Assembly (NCBI GenBank): GCA_018665815.1
Contig: JABJBP010000009.1
Location: forward strand, 1 to 64,000
Length of the DNA: 64,000 bases
From: Rhodospirillaceae bacterium
Lineage (GTDB): Bacteria > Pseudomonadota > Alphaproteobacteria > Rhodospirillales > Casp-alpha2
Direction of reading: 5' to 3'
The position numbers and the translations under genes are program-made. Of the stretch, positions 36,410-45,258 are shown piece by piece. Below the pieces are notes generated by a model, which was given only the letters and a program-made list of their open reading frames with translations, searched no databases and was not told where the DNA came from. Numbering within the stretch: position 1 is the first letter of the stretch; each line of letters begins with the position of its first letter.

Positions 36410-37900
36410 ATGAATGTGGTGACTTTTCTGCAAGGTGAACACGGGTTGACGGTGTTCAGTATATGCCTGCTGGCTGCGGTCGTGGCAGTGACCATGCTGG
36501 TCGTACAACACGCACGCAATAAGCAATCATCTGATCAATTTGACAAAGCGCACGCTCAGGCGAAATCCGAACTGGATATTGCGCTTGAGGAAAATCGCCA
36601 TCTGATCAGCGAGAAAACCGAAGCACAGACTCGCTATTCGGAGGTACTAAAAACCCTTGAACGATTGAATTTGGCGCTCAATGAAGCCAATGCCGAACGC
36701 GAAATTGCATTGCGCGAGAAAAACCAAGCACTGACCGACGCTGCGGTTCGCCTGAAAGAAGTCCAATCCATGCAAGAGCGGCTGGTGGATTGGGAAACGG
36801 CGAAAAAGCAGAGCGTTGATGCGGCCAAGGCCGCAACGTCGGAAATCGCCGCACAAGTGTCAACCAAGCTACTTGAGGACCACAAGCAGGAAACGAAAGC
36901 CGCCAAAGAAGAAGCCGAAAAGCGGGTTTTAGAAACCACCGAAAAGGTCACCAACAAATTTACTCAAGTGGTGAATACGTTGGCTGCGTTGGATAAGGAT
37001 GTGAGCGAAAACCGCCATACGATGGAGACGGTTTGGCGTGCCTTATCCAGCCCCGGCGGCGCCGGACAATTTGCGGAAATTGGATTGGAGAACGCTCTAA
37101 AATCATTCGGTTTGGAAAAAGGCCGCGATTTTGTCGTTCAGCAGCAAATCGAAGGGAAACGATTGCGACCGGACGTTATGGTTTTTTTGCCTGGAGATTG
37201 CGTGCTTGTTATCGACAGTAAGGCATCAAAATTTTTACTCGAACTTGCCGAGGCTGAAGATCAAGATACCGAAACAAATGCCCTATCCAATTTGTCTAAA
37301 ACCATGAATAATCACCTTAAGGATCTGGCCGATAGAAACTATGCGGCGGCCGTGCGCGAAAGCTATCAATCGGCCGGGCGCGATGCAAAAATTCGCCGGA
37401 TCAATACCATCATGCATCTGCCCAACGATGCCGCTTTAGAAAAATTATCTATCGCTGATCCCAAATTCTTGGGAAAGGCGGCGAAGTTGGGGATAACGGT
37501 CGCGAGCCCAGCGGCATTGGCGGGCTTAATTGGATTTGCTCGAGTCGAAATAGATTTTCAGAAGCAAGCCGAAAATCAGGAAAAAATTATCCTGACCACC
37601 CGGCAATTAATCGACAGCATCGGTGTCATGCTTGAAGAAACCAATAAGGTTGGCAAAGGATTGAAATCGGCAATCGATCACTTCGACAAGGTTGCCGGAA
37701 GCGTAAATTCTCGCTTATTGCCGCGAATTCGGACGTTGATTAGATACGGTATCCGACCAGATCGTCACAAGGGCGTGCCGGCGCATATCCCACGCTATCA
37801 GATCACTAAGTTGGATGTTGGGGACGTCATTGACGGTGAAGCAGAAGAGATCAGCGATACTTTAAGGCTCGAAACGGAAGAAGGCGCGGTCGAAGAGTAA
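36410..37900 (+). CDS. rmuC: DNA recombination protein RmuC
   Basis: The 496-residue protein has an N-terminal membrane anchor (VFSICLLAAVVAVTMLVV), a long coiled coil (about 40-190) rich in Glu/Lys/Ala, and the RmuC nuclease-like domain: LENALKSFGLEKGRDFVVQQQ, LRPDVMVFLPGDCVLVIDSKAS, and SPAALAGLIGFARVEI. RmuC limits inversions at short repeats and is predicted to be a nuclease. It is convergent with the AlkD-like gene, four bases apart. Confidence 0.93.
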   Translation: MNVVTFLQGEHGLTVFSICLLAAVVAVTMLVVQHARNKQSSDQFDKAHAQAKSELDIALEENRHLISEKTEAQTRYSEVLKTLERLNLALNEANAEREIALREKNQALTDAAVRLKEVQSMQERLVDWETAKKQSVDAAKAATSEIAAQVSTKLLEDHKQETKAAKEEAEKRVLETTEKVTNKFTQVVNTLAALDKDVSENRHTMETVWRALSSPGGAGQFAEIGLENALKSFGLEKGRDFVVQQQIEGKRLRPDVMVFLPGDCVLVIDSKASKFLLELAEAEDQDTETNALSNLSKTMNNHLKDLADRNYAAAVRESYQSAGRDAKIRRINTIMHLPNDAALEKLSIADPKFLGKAAKLGITVASPAALAGLIGFARVEIDFQKQAENQEKIILTTRQLIDSIGVMLEETNKVGKGLKSAIDHFDKVAGSVNSRLLPRIRTLIRYGIRPDRHKGVPAHIPRYQITKLDVGDVIDGEAEEISDTLRLETEEGAVEE

Positions 37901-37903
37901 CCT

Positions 37904-38560
37904 TTATCGGCGGCCTTCAGCCAAAACTTCCGGCTTCAATTCGTCACCGTGCGCGGCAAGAAACATATTGCGGCGATTTGAATCGTTGGCGCCGAGTTTG
38001 CGTATCCAATCGCCGATCATATCTTGAACGCATTGCTCTTTGTCAGCGGCCAGCGTGCGCACCCATTCCAGTACGGGGGCCGGATCAAAACCTTTTTCGG
38101 TCCATTGGGTGGTGAAGCAAAGTGCTGAGTAGCGCATCCATTTGTTGGAGCTGGCCGGCCATTTGGCAAGGTCATCCAAACGTGCCGGGTCATCGCGCAG
38201 GCATCGGCGTCCGACCAACGCCAAACAATCGGCCAGTGCCGGGCCGTCGACCTGCGGGCCGCAATCGATGACGAACCGCCACAATTCACCGTTCACCGAA
38301 ACATGCTCCAGATTCATCATGCTCAATGCGGCGATCTTGAATTCCCAGACCGGTTCGTTCCAAAGCCGCTGCGCGAACGGCATCAAAACATCGATATCCG
38401 CCTGACCGACAACCGCCTTCACGGCCTTGGCCATGTCTTCGCGGGGGACGCCTAAATGTTCCCATGACGATTCCTCGCGGGCCTTGACCTCAGCCGCCCG
38501 GTCCCTTGATCCGAGGGTTCGCAATTTGAACGTCAGGGCGACATAGAATGCGTTGGTCAT
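37904..38560 (-). CDS. AlkD-like DNA alkylation repair protein (HEAT repeats)
   Basis: The 218-residue all-helical protein belongs to the AlkD/AlkC glycosylase superfamily, which removes bulky or cationic alkylated bases. Indicators are [28 protein letters not shown] and [18 protein letters not shown]. Some superfamily members lack glycosylase activity, so the enzymatic call is tentative. It overlaps the recR stop region by four bases (ATGA type) and closes the ybaB-fkbM-recR operon. Confidence 0.8.
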   Translation of the reverse strand: MTNAFYVALTFKLRTLGSRDRAAEVKAREESSWEHLGVPREDMAKAVKAVVGQADIDVLMPFAQRLWNEPVWEFKIAALSMMNLEHVSVNGELWRFVIDCGPQVDGPALADCLALVGRRCLRDDPARLDDLAKWPASSNKWMRYSALCFTTQWTEKGFDPAPVLEWVRTLAADKEQCVQDMIGDWIRKLGANDSNRRNMFLAAHGDELKPEVLAEGRR

Positions 38561-39201
38561 GTGTTTTCCACGAGGTTGTCCGCCGGGCTGTCCACTGGGC
38601 TTTCGTTGTCAATCGTCCGCCGCGCCTTCAATGCAGCGCTCAAAGTACCATCATCAAGATAGTCGAGTTCGCCGCCTACGGGAATACCATGTGCCAATCC
38701 TGATATTTTAACTTTCGAACCGGCCAACTTATCAGCGATGTAATGCGCCGTTGTTTGCCCATCGACGGTGGCGCTCAAGGCCAGGATAATCTCGGTCGCC
38801 GAAGCATTCGCGACGCGCCCCACCAGCGCTGGTAGCCGCAGGTCATCCGGCCCGATCCCATCAAGTGCCGACAGCGTGCCGCCGAGCACATGATAGCGCC
38901 CCTTAAATGCATGGGTACGCTCCAAGGCCCAAAGGTCGGCGACATCTTCGACCACGCAAATCACGCTGGCGTCGCGCCGCACGTCGGCACAGATTGCACA
39001 CGGGTCGCGGCCATCAATGTTGCCGCAGTTCGTGCAGGTGCGGACCGCTTCCGCCGCTTCGCCCATTGCCTTTGCCAACGGCGCAAGCAGTGTCTCACGG
39101 CGGCGAATGAGCGCGAGAACCGCACGCCGTGCAGAACGCGGGCCGAGCCCCGGCAGTTTTGCCAAGAGATTGATCAGCCGTTCGATTTCCGGCGCCATCA
39201 T
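38557..39201 (-). CDS. recR: recombination mediator protein RecR
   Basis: RecR works with RecFO in loading RecA on gapped DNA. The 214-residue protein has the N-terminal helix-hairpin-helix ([19 protein letters not shown]), the zinc finger [16 protein letters not shown] (four Cys) and the Toprim domain with [14 protein letters not shown]. The C-terminal 20 residues after KARRTID are extra compared with the 195-200 usual. Overlaps with both flanking genes suggest tight coupling. Confidence 0.97.
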   Translation of the reverse strand: MMAPEIERLINLLAKLPGLGPRSARRAVLALIRRRETLLAPLAKAMGEAAEAVRTCTNCGNIDGRDPCAICADVRRDASVICVVEDVADLWALERTHAFKGRYHVLGGTLSALDGIGPDDLRLPALVGRVANASATEIILALSATVDGQTTAHYIADKLAGSKVKISGLAHGIPVGGELDYLDDGTLSAALKARRTIDNESPVDSPADNLVENT

Positions 39202-39944
39202 GCGGCAGTTCCTTCCTTCGAGGCCGGCGTCTCATGTGCTGCAAAGGTGCGCGCCATCATGCGTCGTAGGCCGCGTCCGAATTTTACGATGGTTCGGATA
39301 TACAAAATTTCGAGGCCACTCAGCCCCAATTTGGCGGGCTGGACAAATAGAACATCCCCATGGTGTCGCCGCGTAAATACGATGGTTGCGAAGCCCAGCG
39401 CTTCCAATCGGCGGCGGATTCGAAAAACATCGGGCGTCTGGGCCGGATCCATGAAATCGTGAAACTCCACGGTGATTTGTGCACATTTAGCCAACGTTGC
39501 ATCGGTGGGGCTGTCGAACAAATTGATTTCTGCCCCTTCGATATCAATTTTCAACAAGTCAATTTTATCGAGATCAAGTTCGTCGAATAATCCATCCAAC
39601 GTCAGCCCTGGCACTTCAATTTTTTCCGCCACCTCGAAACCGGCAGGCACGTCGATACTGCCCCAATGAAACTCGTCGTTCGGAATGTGCAATGTGACCG
39701 GACCAGTTTGCCCGCCCATGGCGTAAAAGTACTTGTTGAGTCGTTCCAATTCCTCAATCGCATCAAAGTTCTTGGGCGTCGCCTCGACGCAATGGCTGAA
39801 AGCGCCTGATTTTTCAATGACACCAGCCGAGAAGGCTGCCGTTGAGGCCACAAGATCAACAACCACAGAGCCTTCACCGAGAGTAGGTAGATAGAACGTA
39901 TGACCGCAAATTTCTGGAAGCGTTTGCAAATTGACGCCTATCAA
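39198..39944 (-). CDS. FkbM-family methyltransferase with an atypical SAM motif
   Basis: The 248-residue protein has the FkbM outline: [15 protein letters not shown] (post I region), the [21 protein letters not shown] motif typical of the family, and FHDFMDP. Motif I, normally D-x-G-x-x-x-G, here reads [15 protein letters not shown], so the glycine-rich SAM loop is altered and activity is doubtful. It overlaps ybaB and recR by four bases at each end, an unusual guest in the ybaB-recR pair. Most FkbM enzymes O-methylate sugars or small molecules. Confidence 0.8.
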   Translation of the reverse strand: MIGVNLQTLPEICGHTFYLPTLGEGSVVVDLVASTAAFSAGVIEKSGAFSHCVEATPKNFDAIEELERLNKYFYAMGGQTGPVTLHIPNDEFHWGSIDVPAGFEVAEKIEVPGLTLDGLFDELDLDKIDLLKIDIEGAEINLFDSPTDATLAKCAQITVEFHDFMDPAQTPDVFRIRRRLEALGFATIVFTRRHHGDVLFVQPAKLGLSGLEILYIRTIVKFGRGLRRMMARTFAAHETPASKEGTAA

Positions 39945-40264
39945 AATGGCAATTGGAAACCCGGTGGCAATGGCAAACCGCCGGTCAATTCCTGCATCTG
40001 TTCGCGCATCTTTTCATCCGCCTTCGCTTTGGCATCATTGATGGCGGTGAGAATAAGGTCTTCCAGGACTTCCGCGTCATCGGGTGTCACCAAGGCCGGA
40101 TCGATCTTGATATTGCGCGCCTCGCCCTTGCCGTTCAGCGTCACCTGACACATACCGCCCCCGGACGTGCCGGTGACTTCAAGTTCCGCCAATTGATCCT
40201 GCATTTCCTGCATCTTCGACTGCATTTGCTGCGCTTGCTTCAGCATCTGGCCAAGATTGGTCAT
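39941..40264 (-). CDS. ybaB: nucleoid-associated protein YbaB/EbfC
   Basis: The 107-residue protein binds DNA as a dimer and shapes the nucleoid. It starts MTNLGQMLKQAQQMQSKM and contains GGGMCQVTLNGKGEARNIKI and LILTAINDAKAKADEKM, family hallmarks. The start at 40264 has a GGAAAG site just upstream; the frame is open 34 codons further without conservation. It is usually next to dnaX and recR. Here it keeps recR but is separated from dnaX by three plus-strand genes. Confidence 0.95.
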   Translation of the reverse strand: MTNLGQMLKQAQQMQSKMQEMQDQLAELEVTGTSGGGMCQVTLNGKGEARNIKIDPALVTPDDAEVLEDLILTAINDAKAKADEKMREQMQELTGGLPLPPGFQLPF

Positions 40265-40357
40265 CAGACTTTCCTTCGTTGATCGAACTCCCAGGGCCCG
40301 CATACCGTGCATGCGAACCCTTGGGTCGTGTATAACACTGGCGGAGGCCCTTTGACC

Positions 40358-41191
40358 ATGCAGCACCGCACACTCTTCGTCTTTGATATCGAGACGGTTC
40401 CCGATACCGATGCCGTGCCGAATCTAACCGGCTTTACCGACCCGGACACTAAGGCCCGCCGCGCCGAGCTTGAACGCTATCACCTGGACATTACCGACGG
40501 CAAAAACGCCTTTCCCCGTCAGCCGTTTCACCGTGTCGTCGCGATCAGTTTTCTGGAAGCCGATATCGAATATGGCGGCTGCGGCGAATCTTACTATCTG
40601 AAAGAGCTTCGATCAGGCGGCGAAGCGGGGTTTGATGAAAAACAGCTACTGCAAGGGTTCTTTCAATATTTCGAGCACTTGAAACCCCGCTTGGTCAGCT
40701 TCAATGGCCGGACCTTTGATTTGCCCGTGCTCAAATACAGGGCCATGGCGCACGGGATAGCCGCACCCCGGCTCTACGGTGCCGGCGATAAATGGAACAG
40801 CTATCAAAGCCGCTATTCCATGGATTGGCATTGCGACCTTTTGGACGTTTTGTGCGATTACGGCGCATCGGCGCCGGTCAAATTGGCGGAAGTTTGTGCC
40901 GCCATGGGATTTCCGGGCAAATTCGGCGTCGATGGCTCGCAGGTGGCCGACATGATTGATGCCGGTGACGTGCGGGCGGTTCGTGATTATTGCGAGACCG
41001 ATGTACTAAACACGTACCTTGTTTACCTCAGGACAATGCAGCACCGCGGCACCCTGGACCACGATGCCTACAACCGTGCCGCGGCTGATGTGATCACGAT
41101 GATCGAACAGCAAGGCGGCGACCGACCGCACCTGCGCGCCTTCATGGATGCCTGGGGCGAGGCATCCGAGAACACCTTCCTGCTTGAATAA
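40358..41191 (+). CDS. predicted 3'-5' exonuclease, PolB-type (DEDD)
   Basis: The 277-residue protein has the exonuclease motifs FDIETVPD (Exo I, Asp-Glu), SFNGRTFDLPVL (Exo II, Asp) and RDYCETDVLNTY (Exo III, Asp-Tyr type). This is a stand-alone relative of the DNA polymerase II proofreading domain. The start at 40358 follows a GGAGG site nine bases upstream; the frame extends 17 codons upstream without conserved sequence. DNA-repair genes on both sides (ybaB-recR, rmuC, dnaX) fit, but a precise role is unknown. Confidence 0.85.
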   Translation: MQHRTLFVFDIETVPDTDAVPNLTGFTDPDTKARRAELERYHLDITDGKNAFPRQPFHRVVAISFLEADIEYGGCGESYYLKELRSGGEAGFDEKQLLQGFFQYFEHLKPRLVSFNGRTFDLPVLKYRAMAHGIAAPRLYGAGDKWNSYQSRYSMDWHCDLLDVLCDYGASAPVKLAEVCAAMGFPGKFGVDGSQVADMIDAGDVRAVRDYCETDVLNTYLVYLRTMQHRGTLDHDAYNRAAADVITMIEQQGGDRPHLRAFMDAWGEASENTFLLE

Positions 41192-41302
41192 TTTGATCGA
41201 ATACACGCGAATGGGTTTCGCAAAGTTTGAATTTGCGCTATACTAGCTTGGGGCTGTGGTTGGCACGGCGGGGACAATATAAAGGGGATCGACAGGTGCG
41301 GA

Positions 41303-41812
41303 ATGGCGAAAGCCAAACTTCAATCCTACGATCTGACCCAACTAAATATCCTGGTGCTGGAAAAGCATGTGCTGATCCGTCAGCTGCTGACGGACGTTTT
41401 CCGCATCTTTGGGGTTGCCACCGTTCAAAGCACGTCCGACCCTGACAAAGCGTTCAAGATGTTTCAGGCCTTCCCTTCCGACGTGGTTCTGACGGATTGG
41501 ACCTATGACTTGGATGGCCTTGATTTCGTCGAACGCATTCGCAAAGACCCCGACACGCCGAACCCTTATGTCCCGATCATCGTGACAACAGCCAACACGC
41601 GCATCGAACACGTGAAGGTCGCCCGTGACATCGGCATGACCGAATTTCTGACCAAACCGATTAGCGCCAAATTACTGTATTCAAGGATAGCCGCGGTCGT
41701 CGAAGACCAGCGGCACTATATTCGCGTCGGCGATTTTTTCGGACCGGACCGCCGACGCCGCAACGGCGATGAACACATTGGTATCGAACGCCGCCGCGCC
41801 AGTCTTTTTTAA
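41303..41812 (+). CDS. single-domain response regulator with a GPDRRR tail
   Basis: The 169-residue protein has a CheY-like receiver: the phospho-acceptor Asp in VVLTDWTYD, the switch Thr in IIVTTANT and the Lys in FLTKPIS are all present. A C-terminal extension ends in DFFGPDRRRRNGDEHIG and IERRRASLF. The same tail motif occurs in the degenerate receiver at 32681-33163, so the two look like paralogues. No output domain is seen. A partner kinase is not in the immediate neighbourhood; the orphan kinase at 5811-7226 is 34 kb away. Confidence 0.85.
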   Translation: MAKAKLQSYDLTQLNILVLEKHVLIRQLLTDVFRIFGVATVQSTSDPDKAFKMFQAFPSDVVLTDWTYDLDGLDFVERIRKDPDTPNPYVPIIVTTANTRIEHVKVARDIGMTEFLTKPISAKLLYSRIAAVVEDQRHYIRVGDFFGPDRRRRNGDEHIGIERRRASLF

Positions 41813-42059
41813 AACGCGATCACGATGCCCGGCGCAGCGTGCCGGAATGGACCCGAACCAGTGCGAATTGCGAAGTCGGGTAATTGTTGCCAAATCAAAA
41901 TTCACGACATCATTCCTTCGGCGATGCGGCGTCTTTTTTCAACGGCGTTTTCCCCGACCGCAAGGCCCGCAGATTGTTCCTTCAAGCGGTTTCATTGTAT
42001 TGCGCGAGGGGCCAAACTGACGGGTAACACCAACACCGCTTTTCATATGGGACCTGACC

Positions 42060-42386
42060 ATGAGCGCATTCACCATCTACGGCGCCGCCGCGTTAGCCGA
42101 AATTGGCGGTTGTTTTGCTTTCTGGGCATGGCTTCGGTTGGGTCAGTCGCCACTTTGGCTGATCCCAGGTCTTGTATTGTTGGTCATATTCGCCTGTCTT
42201 CTGACCCGGATCAGCGCTGATTTCGCAGGCCGCGCCTTCGCCGCTTATGGTGGGGTTTACATCTTGATATCGCTGATCTGGATGTGGGTCGTTGAAGGCG
42301 GCCGGCCGGATCGCTGGGATATGGTCGGTGCCGTGACCTGCCTAGCAGGTGCGGCGATGATTTTGCTGGGACCGCGCGGCGCTTAA
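42060..42386 (+). CDS. ynfA: UPF0060 membrane protein YnfA
   Basis: This 108-residue inner-membrane protein has four short hydrophobic segments. Family signatures are [38 protein letters not shown] and [19 protein letters not shown]. Its function is unclear; it is distantly similar to small multidrug resistance proteins. The gap of 247 bases before it contains no recognisable gene. It is convergent with dnaX. Confidence 0.95.
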   Translation: MSAFTIYGAAALAEIGGCFAFWAWLRLGQSPLWLIPGLVLLVIFACLLTRISADFAGRAFAAYGGVYILISLIWMWVVEGGRPDRWDMVGAVTCLAGAAMILLGPRGA

Positions 42387-42404
42387 CGGCGCCCGATCGG
42401 CTAG

Positions 42405-44300
42405 TTAATCGTCTTTTGACGCGGCGCGCCGAACATCCTCGACGGTGGCATCGGGGAAAGTTTCCAACACCGCCTTGACCAACGGGTGACCCGTCGCCTC
42501 GGCCTCCAATGCGGCTTGTTCGGCGGCACGGTCCTGGGTCATTGTCGGCGCCCCCTCCTCACCGGAAACCGTCACGACCCAACGAATGTTTGTTTGGTCA
42601 TTGAGAAAGCTGGTCAACCGGCCGGCTAAATCCGACGGCGCCGTTTCCGTTGGCCGGAACTCAATTTTTCCGGTTTCGAAATCGACAATGTGGACGTCAT
42701 TCTCAAGATGCGCCTTGAGGACCACCTCTCGGCGCTCACCGGCCAAGGCGACAATGTCCGCAAAGCTCTGAAGCCCAGGTTCAGGCGCCGGTTCGGCGAC
42801 TTCTTCCTGAACCGGTAGCGCGTCTTCCAATGGCGGTTCCGGCCGGCCATTGGGCATGACTTCGGCACTGGCGGAGGGGCCGGCATCATCGGTCCCAGTA
42901 CGCTGTTGGATTGGCGGCGGCACGGGCGCCGAGGCCTCGGATGTTGGAGGAGAATGATCCGCGACGGAATCAGGTGGGGCCCCGGATGTCGAAGAAGGCG
43001 AAACAGGCGATGACGCGGCTGGCTCGATTGCTGATGAGGCTGGACCCGGCACCGCCGTGTCGCCGCCAGCGGGCAACGATTGCAGGGCGGCTTCGGGCGT
43101 CGGTAGGGTCGCTGAATACGCAAGGCGAACCAACACCATCTCGGTGGCCTGACGGGCGGATGGGGCAACGCGAACTTCCTGCAACCCCTTCAGCATCATC
43201 TGCCAGGCCCGCGCCAAGGCCGGCATTTTCAACCGAGCCTCCAAATCCTTGCCGCGCACGCGTTCCATTTCCGGCACGCCCGCCTCGTCGGCAACAGCCG
43301 GTACGATCTTGATCCGGGTCAGCCAATGCACGACATCAAGCATATCTTCCAAAATTGCCGCTGGGTCAGCGCCGGCGATGTACTGCTGATCAAATAGATT
43401 GAGGGCTTGCGGTACGTCGCCGCCGAGGATCGCTTCGAGCAACATGAATGTTTGTGAGCGATCCGCGAGGCCCAGCATGGCGCGAACTTGCTCATCGCCG
43501 ATCTCAACGCCAAGGCCAGCCTCGACCTGGGAAATCGCCTGATCGAGTAAACTTAACCCATCGCGCACAGAGCCGTCGGCGGCGCGCACGATGAGGTTCA
43601 GCGCGGTTTCGGTGAAGGCGGCGCCTTCTTTTTTCGCGATACCGGCAAAATGAGCACTAAGCGTCTCCGCATCGACACGGGACAAATCAAACCGCTGGCA
43701 GCGGCTCAACACCGTAACCGGGACCTTGCGGATTTCCGTCGTGGCGAAAACGAATTTTACGTGTTCCGGCGGCTCTTCCAGCGTTTTCAAAAGCGCATTG
43801 AAGGCATTCCTGGAAAGCATGTGGACTTCATCGATGATGTAGACTTTGTAGCGCGCCTGGGTCGGCCGATAGCGGACCCCATCAATAAGTTCGCGGATGT
43901 CATCAACGCCGGTGCGGCTGGCGGCATCCATCTCAAGAATATCAACGTGGCGGTCTTCGGCGATGGCACGACAATGTTCACAGACCCCGCAAGGCGACGT
44001 GGTCGGGTCGCCGGTGCCGTCCGGACCGATGCAATTGAGCGCGCGGGCGATGATCCTGGCGGTCGTCGTTTTACCGATGCCGCGCACCCCGGTCAGGATG
44101 AACGCATGCGCCAACCTGCCCATGTTGAAGGCATTGGTGAGAGTGCGCACCAAGACGTCCTGGCCGATCAATTCGTCAAAGGTCGTCGGCCGGTACTTGC
44201 GGGCAAGGACACGGTACGGGCCCACGTCCGGCGCAGACTCCGAGTCTGTTGGTGGGATCAGGCTGTCCGGGGTCTCCGGTGGGGGTTCAGAACCGCTCAT
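42405..44300 (-). CDS. dnaX: DNA polymerase III subunit gamma/tau
   Basis: This clamp-loader ATPase has 631 residues. Walker A is GVRGIGKTT (71-79), the zinc module has CGVCEHC, and the DExx box is IIDEVHML. A sensor motif SRCQRFDLSR follows. From about residue 390 the sequence is a long Pro/Ser/Ala-rich linker, then the tau-specific C-terminal domain (LKAHLENDVHIVDFETG). The N-terminal 25 residues are acidic and Pro-rich. I see no need to invoke a programmed frameshift. The SRP RNA gene lies 36 bases upstream on the same strand. Confidence 0.96.
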   Translation of the reverse strand: MSGSEPPPETPDSLIPPTDSESAPDVGPYRVLARKYRPTTFDELIGQDVLVRTLTNAFNMGRLAHAFILTGVRGIGKTTTARIIARALNCIGPDGTGDPTTSPCGVCEHCRAIAEDRHVDILEMDAASRTGVDDIRELIDGVRYRPTQARYKVYIIDEVHMLSRNAFNALLKTLEEPPEHVKFVFATTEIRKVPVTVLSRCQRFDLSRVDAETLSAHFAGIAKKEGAAFTETALNLIVRAADGSVRDGLSLLDQAISQVEAGLGVEIGDEQVRAMLGLADRSQTFMLLEAILGGDVPQALNLFDQQYIAGADPAAILEDMLDVVHWLTRIKIVPAVADEAGVPEMERVRGKDLEARLKMPALARAWQMMLKGLQEVRVAPSARQATEMVLVRLAYSATLPTPEAALQSLPAGGDTAVPGPASSAIEPAASSPVSPSSTSGAPPDSVADHSPPTSEASAPVPPPIQQRTGTDDAGPSASAEVMPNGRPEPPLEDALPVQEEVAEPAPEPGLQSFADIVALAGERREVVLKAHLENDVHIVDFETGKIEFRPTETAPSDLAGRLTSFLNDQTNIRWVVTVSGEEGAPTMTQDRAAEQAALEAEATGHPLVKAVLETFPDATVEDVRRAASKDD

Positions 44301-44336
44301 GCGAGGGTGGTTTTATTTATTTTCCCTGGTCGAGGT

Positions 44337-44432
44337 GGGAGGCTGGACATCAACCCGAACCGAAACTCGTTACGGCTGCTTCCTTCCGGACCTGACCGGG
44401 TTGGCGAGGAGTTCGTCCAACGCCAACCTCCC
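44337..44432 (-). ncRNA. ffs: small (4.5S-type) signal recognition particle RNA
   Basis: The minus strand carries the SRP RNA core: GGTCAGGTCCGGAAGGAAGC (44399-44380), which is the conserved tetraloop-bearing apical region bound by Ffh. Its ends pair as GGGAGG (44432-44427) with CCTCCC (44342-44337), and an inner GGTTGG / CCAGCC continues the stem, so a 96-nt hairpin is formed. A good promoter lies just upstream. The RNA targets inner-membrane proteins co-translationally with Ffh. Ends are inferred from base pairing. Confidence 0.95.
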
Positions 44433-44438
44433 GCGCGT

Positions 44439-44467
44439 AATATAACAGCCACCGAGGCGAACGCCAA
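44439..44467 (-). promoter_or_regulatory. sigma-70 promoter of the SRP RNA gene
   Basis: On the minus strand the -35 box TTGGCG (44467-44462) and the -10 box TATATT (44444-44439) are 17 bases apart. The -10 box ends six bases before the G that starts the predicted SRP RNA. The predicted transcript start therefore coincides with the paired 5' end of the RNA. Confidence 0.7.
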
Positions 44468-44534
44468 CGCAAACGGTAATGGCCACAGTCGGAAAATCGC
44501 ATTTAAATAAATACTTAGATCACCTGGCGCGCGC

Positions 44535-45113
44535 CTACTGATAGCGGGTCGCAAACCGTTCTTCGACAATGATGACGCCGCTAGCACCTTCCGACAAGAA
44601 CAGCCCCTTGATGGGTAATGGTATATCCTCGAACTCAAACCGCCCGTCGACGGCCGCAACCAATCGCATTTCAGCGGTTTTTTTTACGGGTATAGTGATT
44701 TTCGGGACACAGGTTTTGCCCTGGCGTTTGCCGTCGATGGTGATGCGGATCATCGCCATGTTGGTGAAAAACTCCCGTGACGTGAAGGTCCGGGGTTTGT
44801 CGTCGCGGTTGCGAATTCGGAAGACATAAGGCCAGCCCTGCTTCATCTGAATGATCATCGGCTCAAATTCGCCGGATCGAACCCGCATGTTGATCTCGGG
44901 CACCCGGGTCCAATTGACCCGCGTGACGTCCTTGTCATCGACCTTGGCGCAAGACTGTTCATCAAACAGATGGAAATTCGGTAGCGCCTTGAGGCCTGGC
45001 AGCCCCGGCAATTGTGACATCAGTTGCGTCAGCGAGGGTACCGATTCGCATGCGCCCAGGCCAAATGCCATGAGAGCAACAAGGATGCTCAGTATTCTGC
45101 GGTTTTTCACCAT
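44535..45113 (-). CDS. lipoprotein with a cupredoxin-like domain
   Basis: The 192-residue protein has a lipobox (MAFGLGAC, Cys at about 21). The mature part includes PYVFRIRNRDDKPRTFTSREF, MAMIRITIDGKRQGKTC and a GRFEFEDIPLPI strand, which resemble a small cupredoxin-like beta sandwich. The usual copper ligand pattern cannot be confirmed by eye. It lies upstream of the SRP RNA on the same strand and is divergent from nudC. Function unknown. Confidence 0.65.
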   Translation of the reverse strand: MVKNRRILSILVALMAFGLGACESVPSLTQLMSQLPGLPGLKALPNFHLFDEQSCAKVDDKDVTRVNWTRVPEINMRVRSGEFEPMIIQMKQGWPYVFRIRNRDDKPRTFTSREFFTNMAMIRITIDGKRQGKTCVPKITIPVKKTAEMRLVAAVDGRFEFEDIPLPIKGLFLSEGASGVIIVEERFATRYQ

Positions 45114-45258
45114 CGCACGACCTCGGCAACTTTCAGCGTCTACGAATCAACGGCTGCGAATCGCTAATCTAGCACGAAATGGGGGGTGACAAGCACCTCG
45201 ACCATCACCGCCCGCCACCGGGTTGCCCCATCACCGGGCCTGTGTCAGGTTGCCGGCC

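Noticed and set aside
42405-44300. Programmed frameshift in dnaX producing gamma
   Set aside because: I did not find a clear A-rich slippery site with a downstream hairpin; the frame is open throughout.
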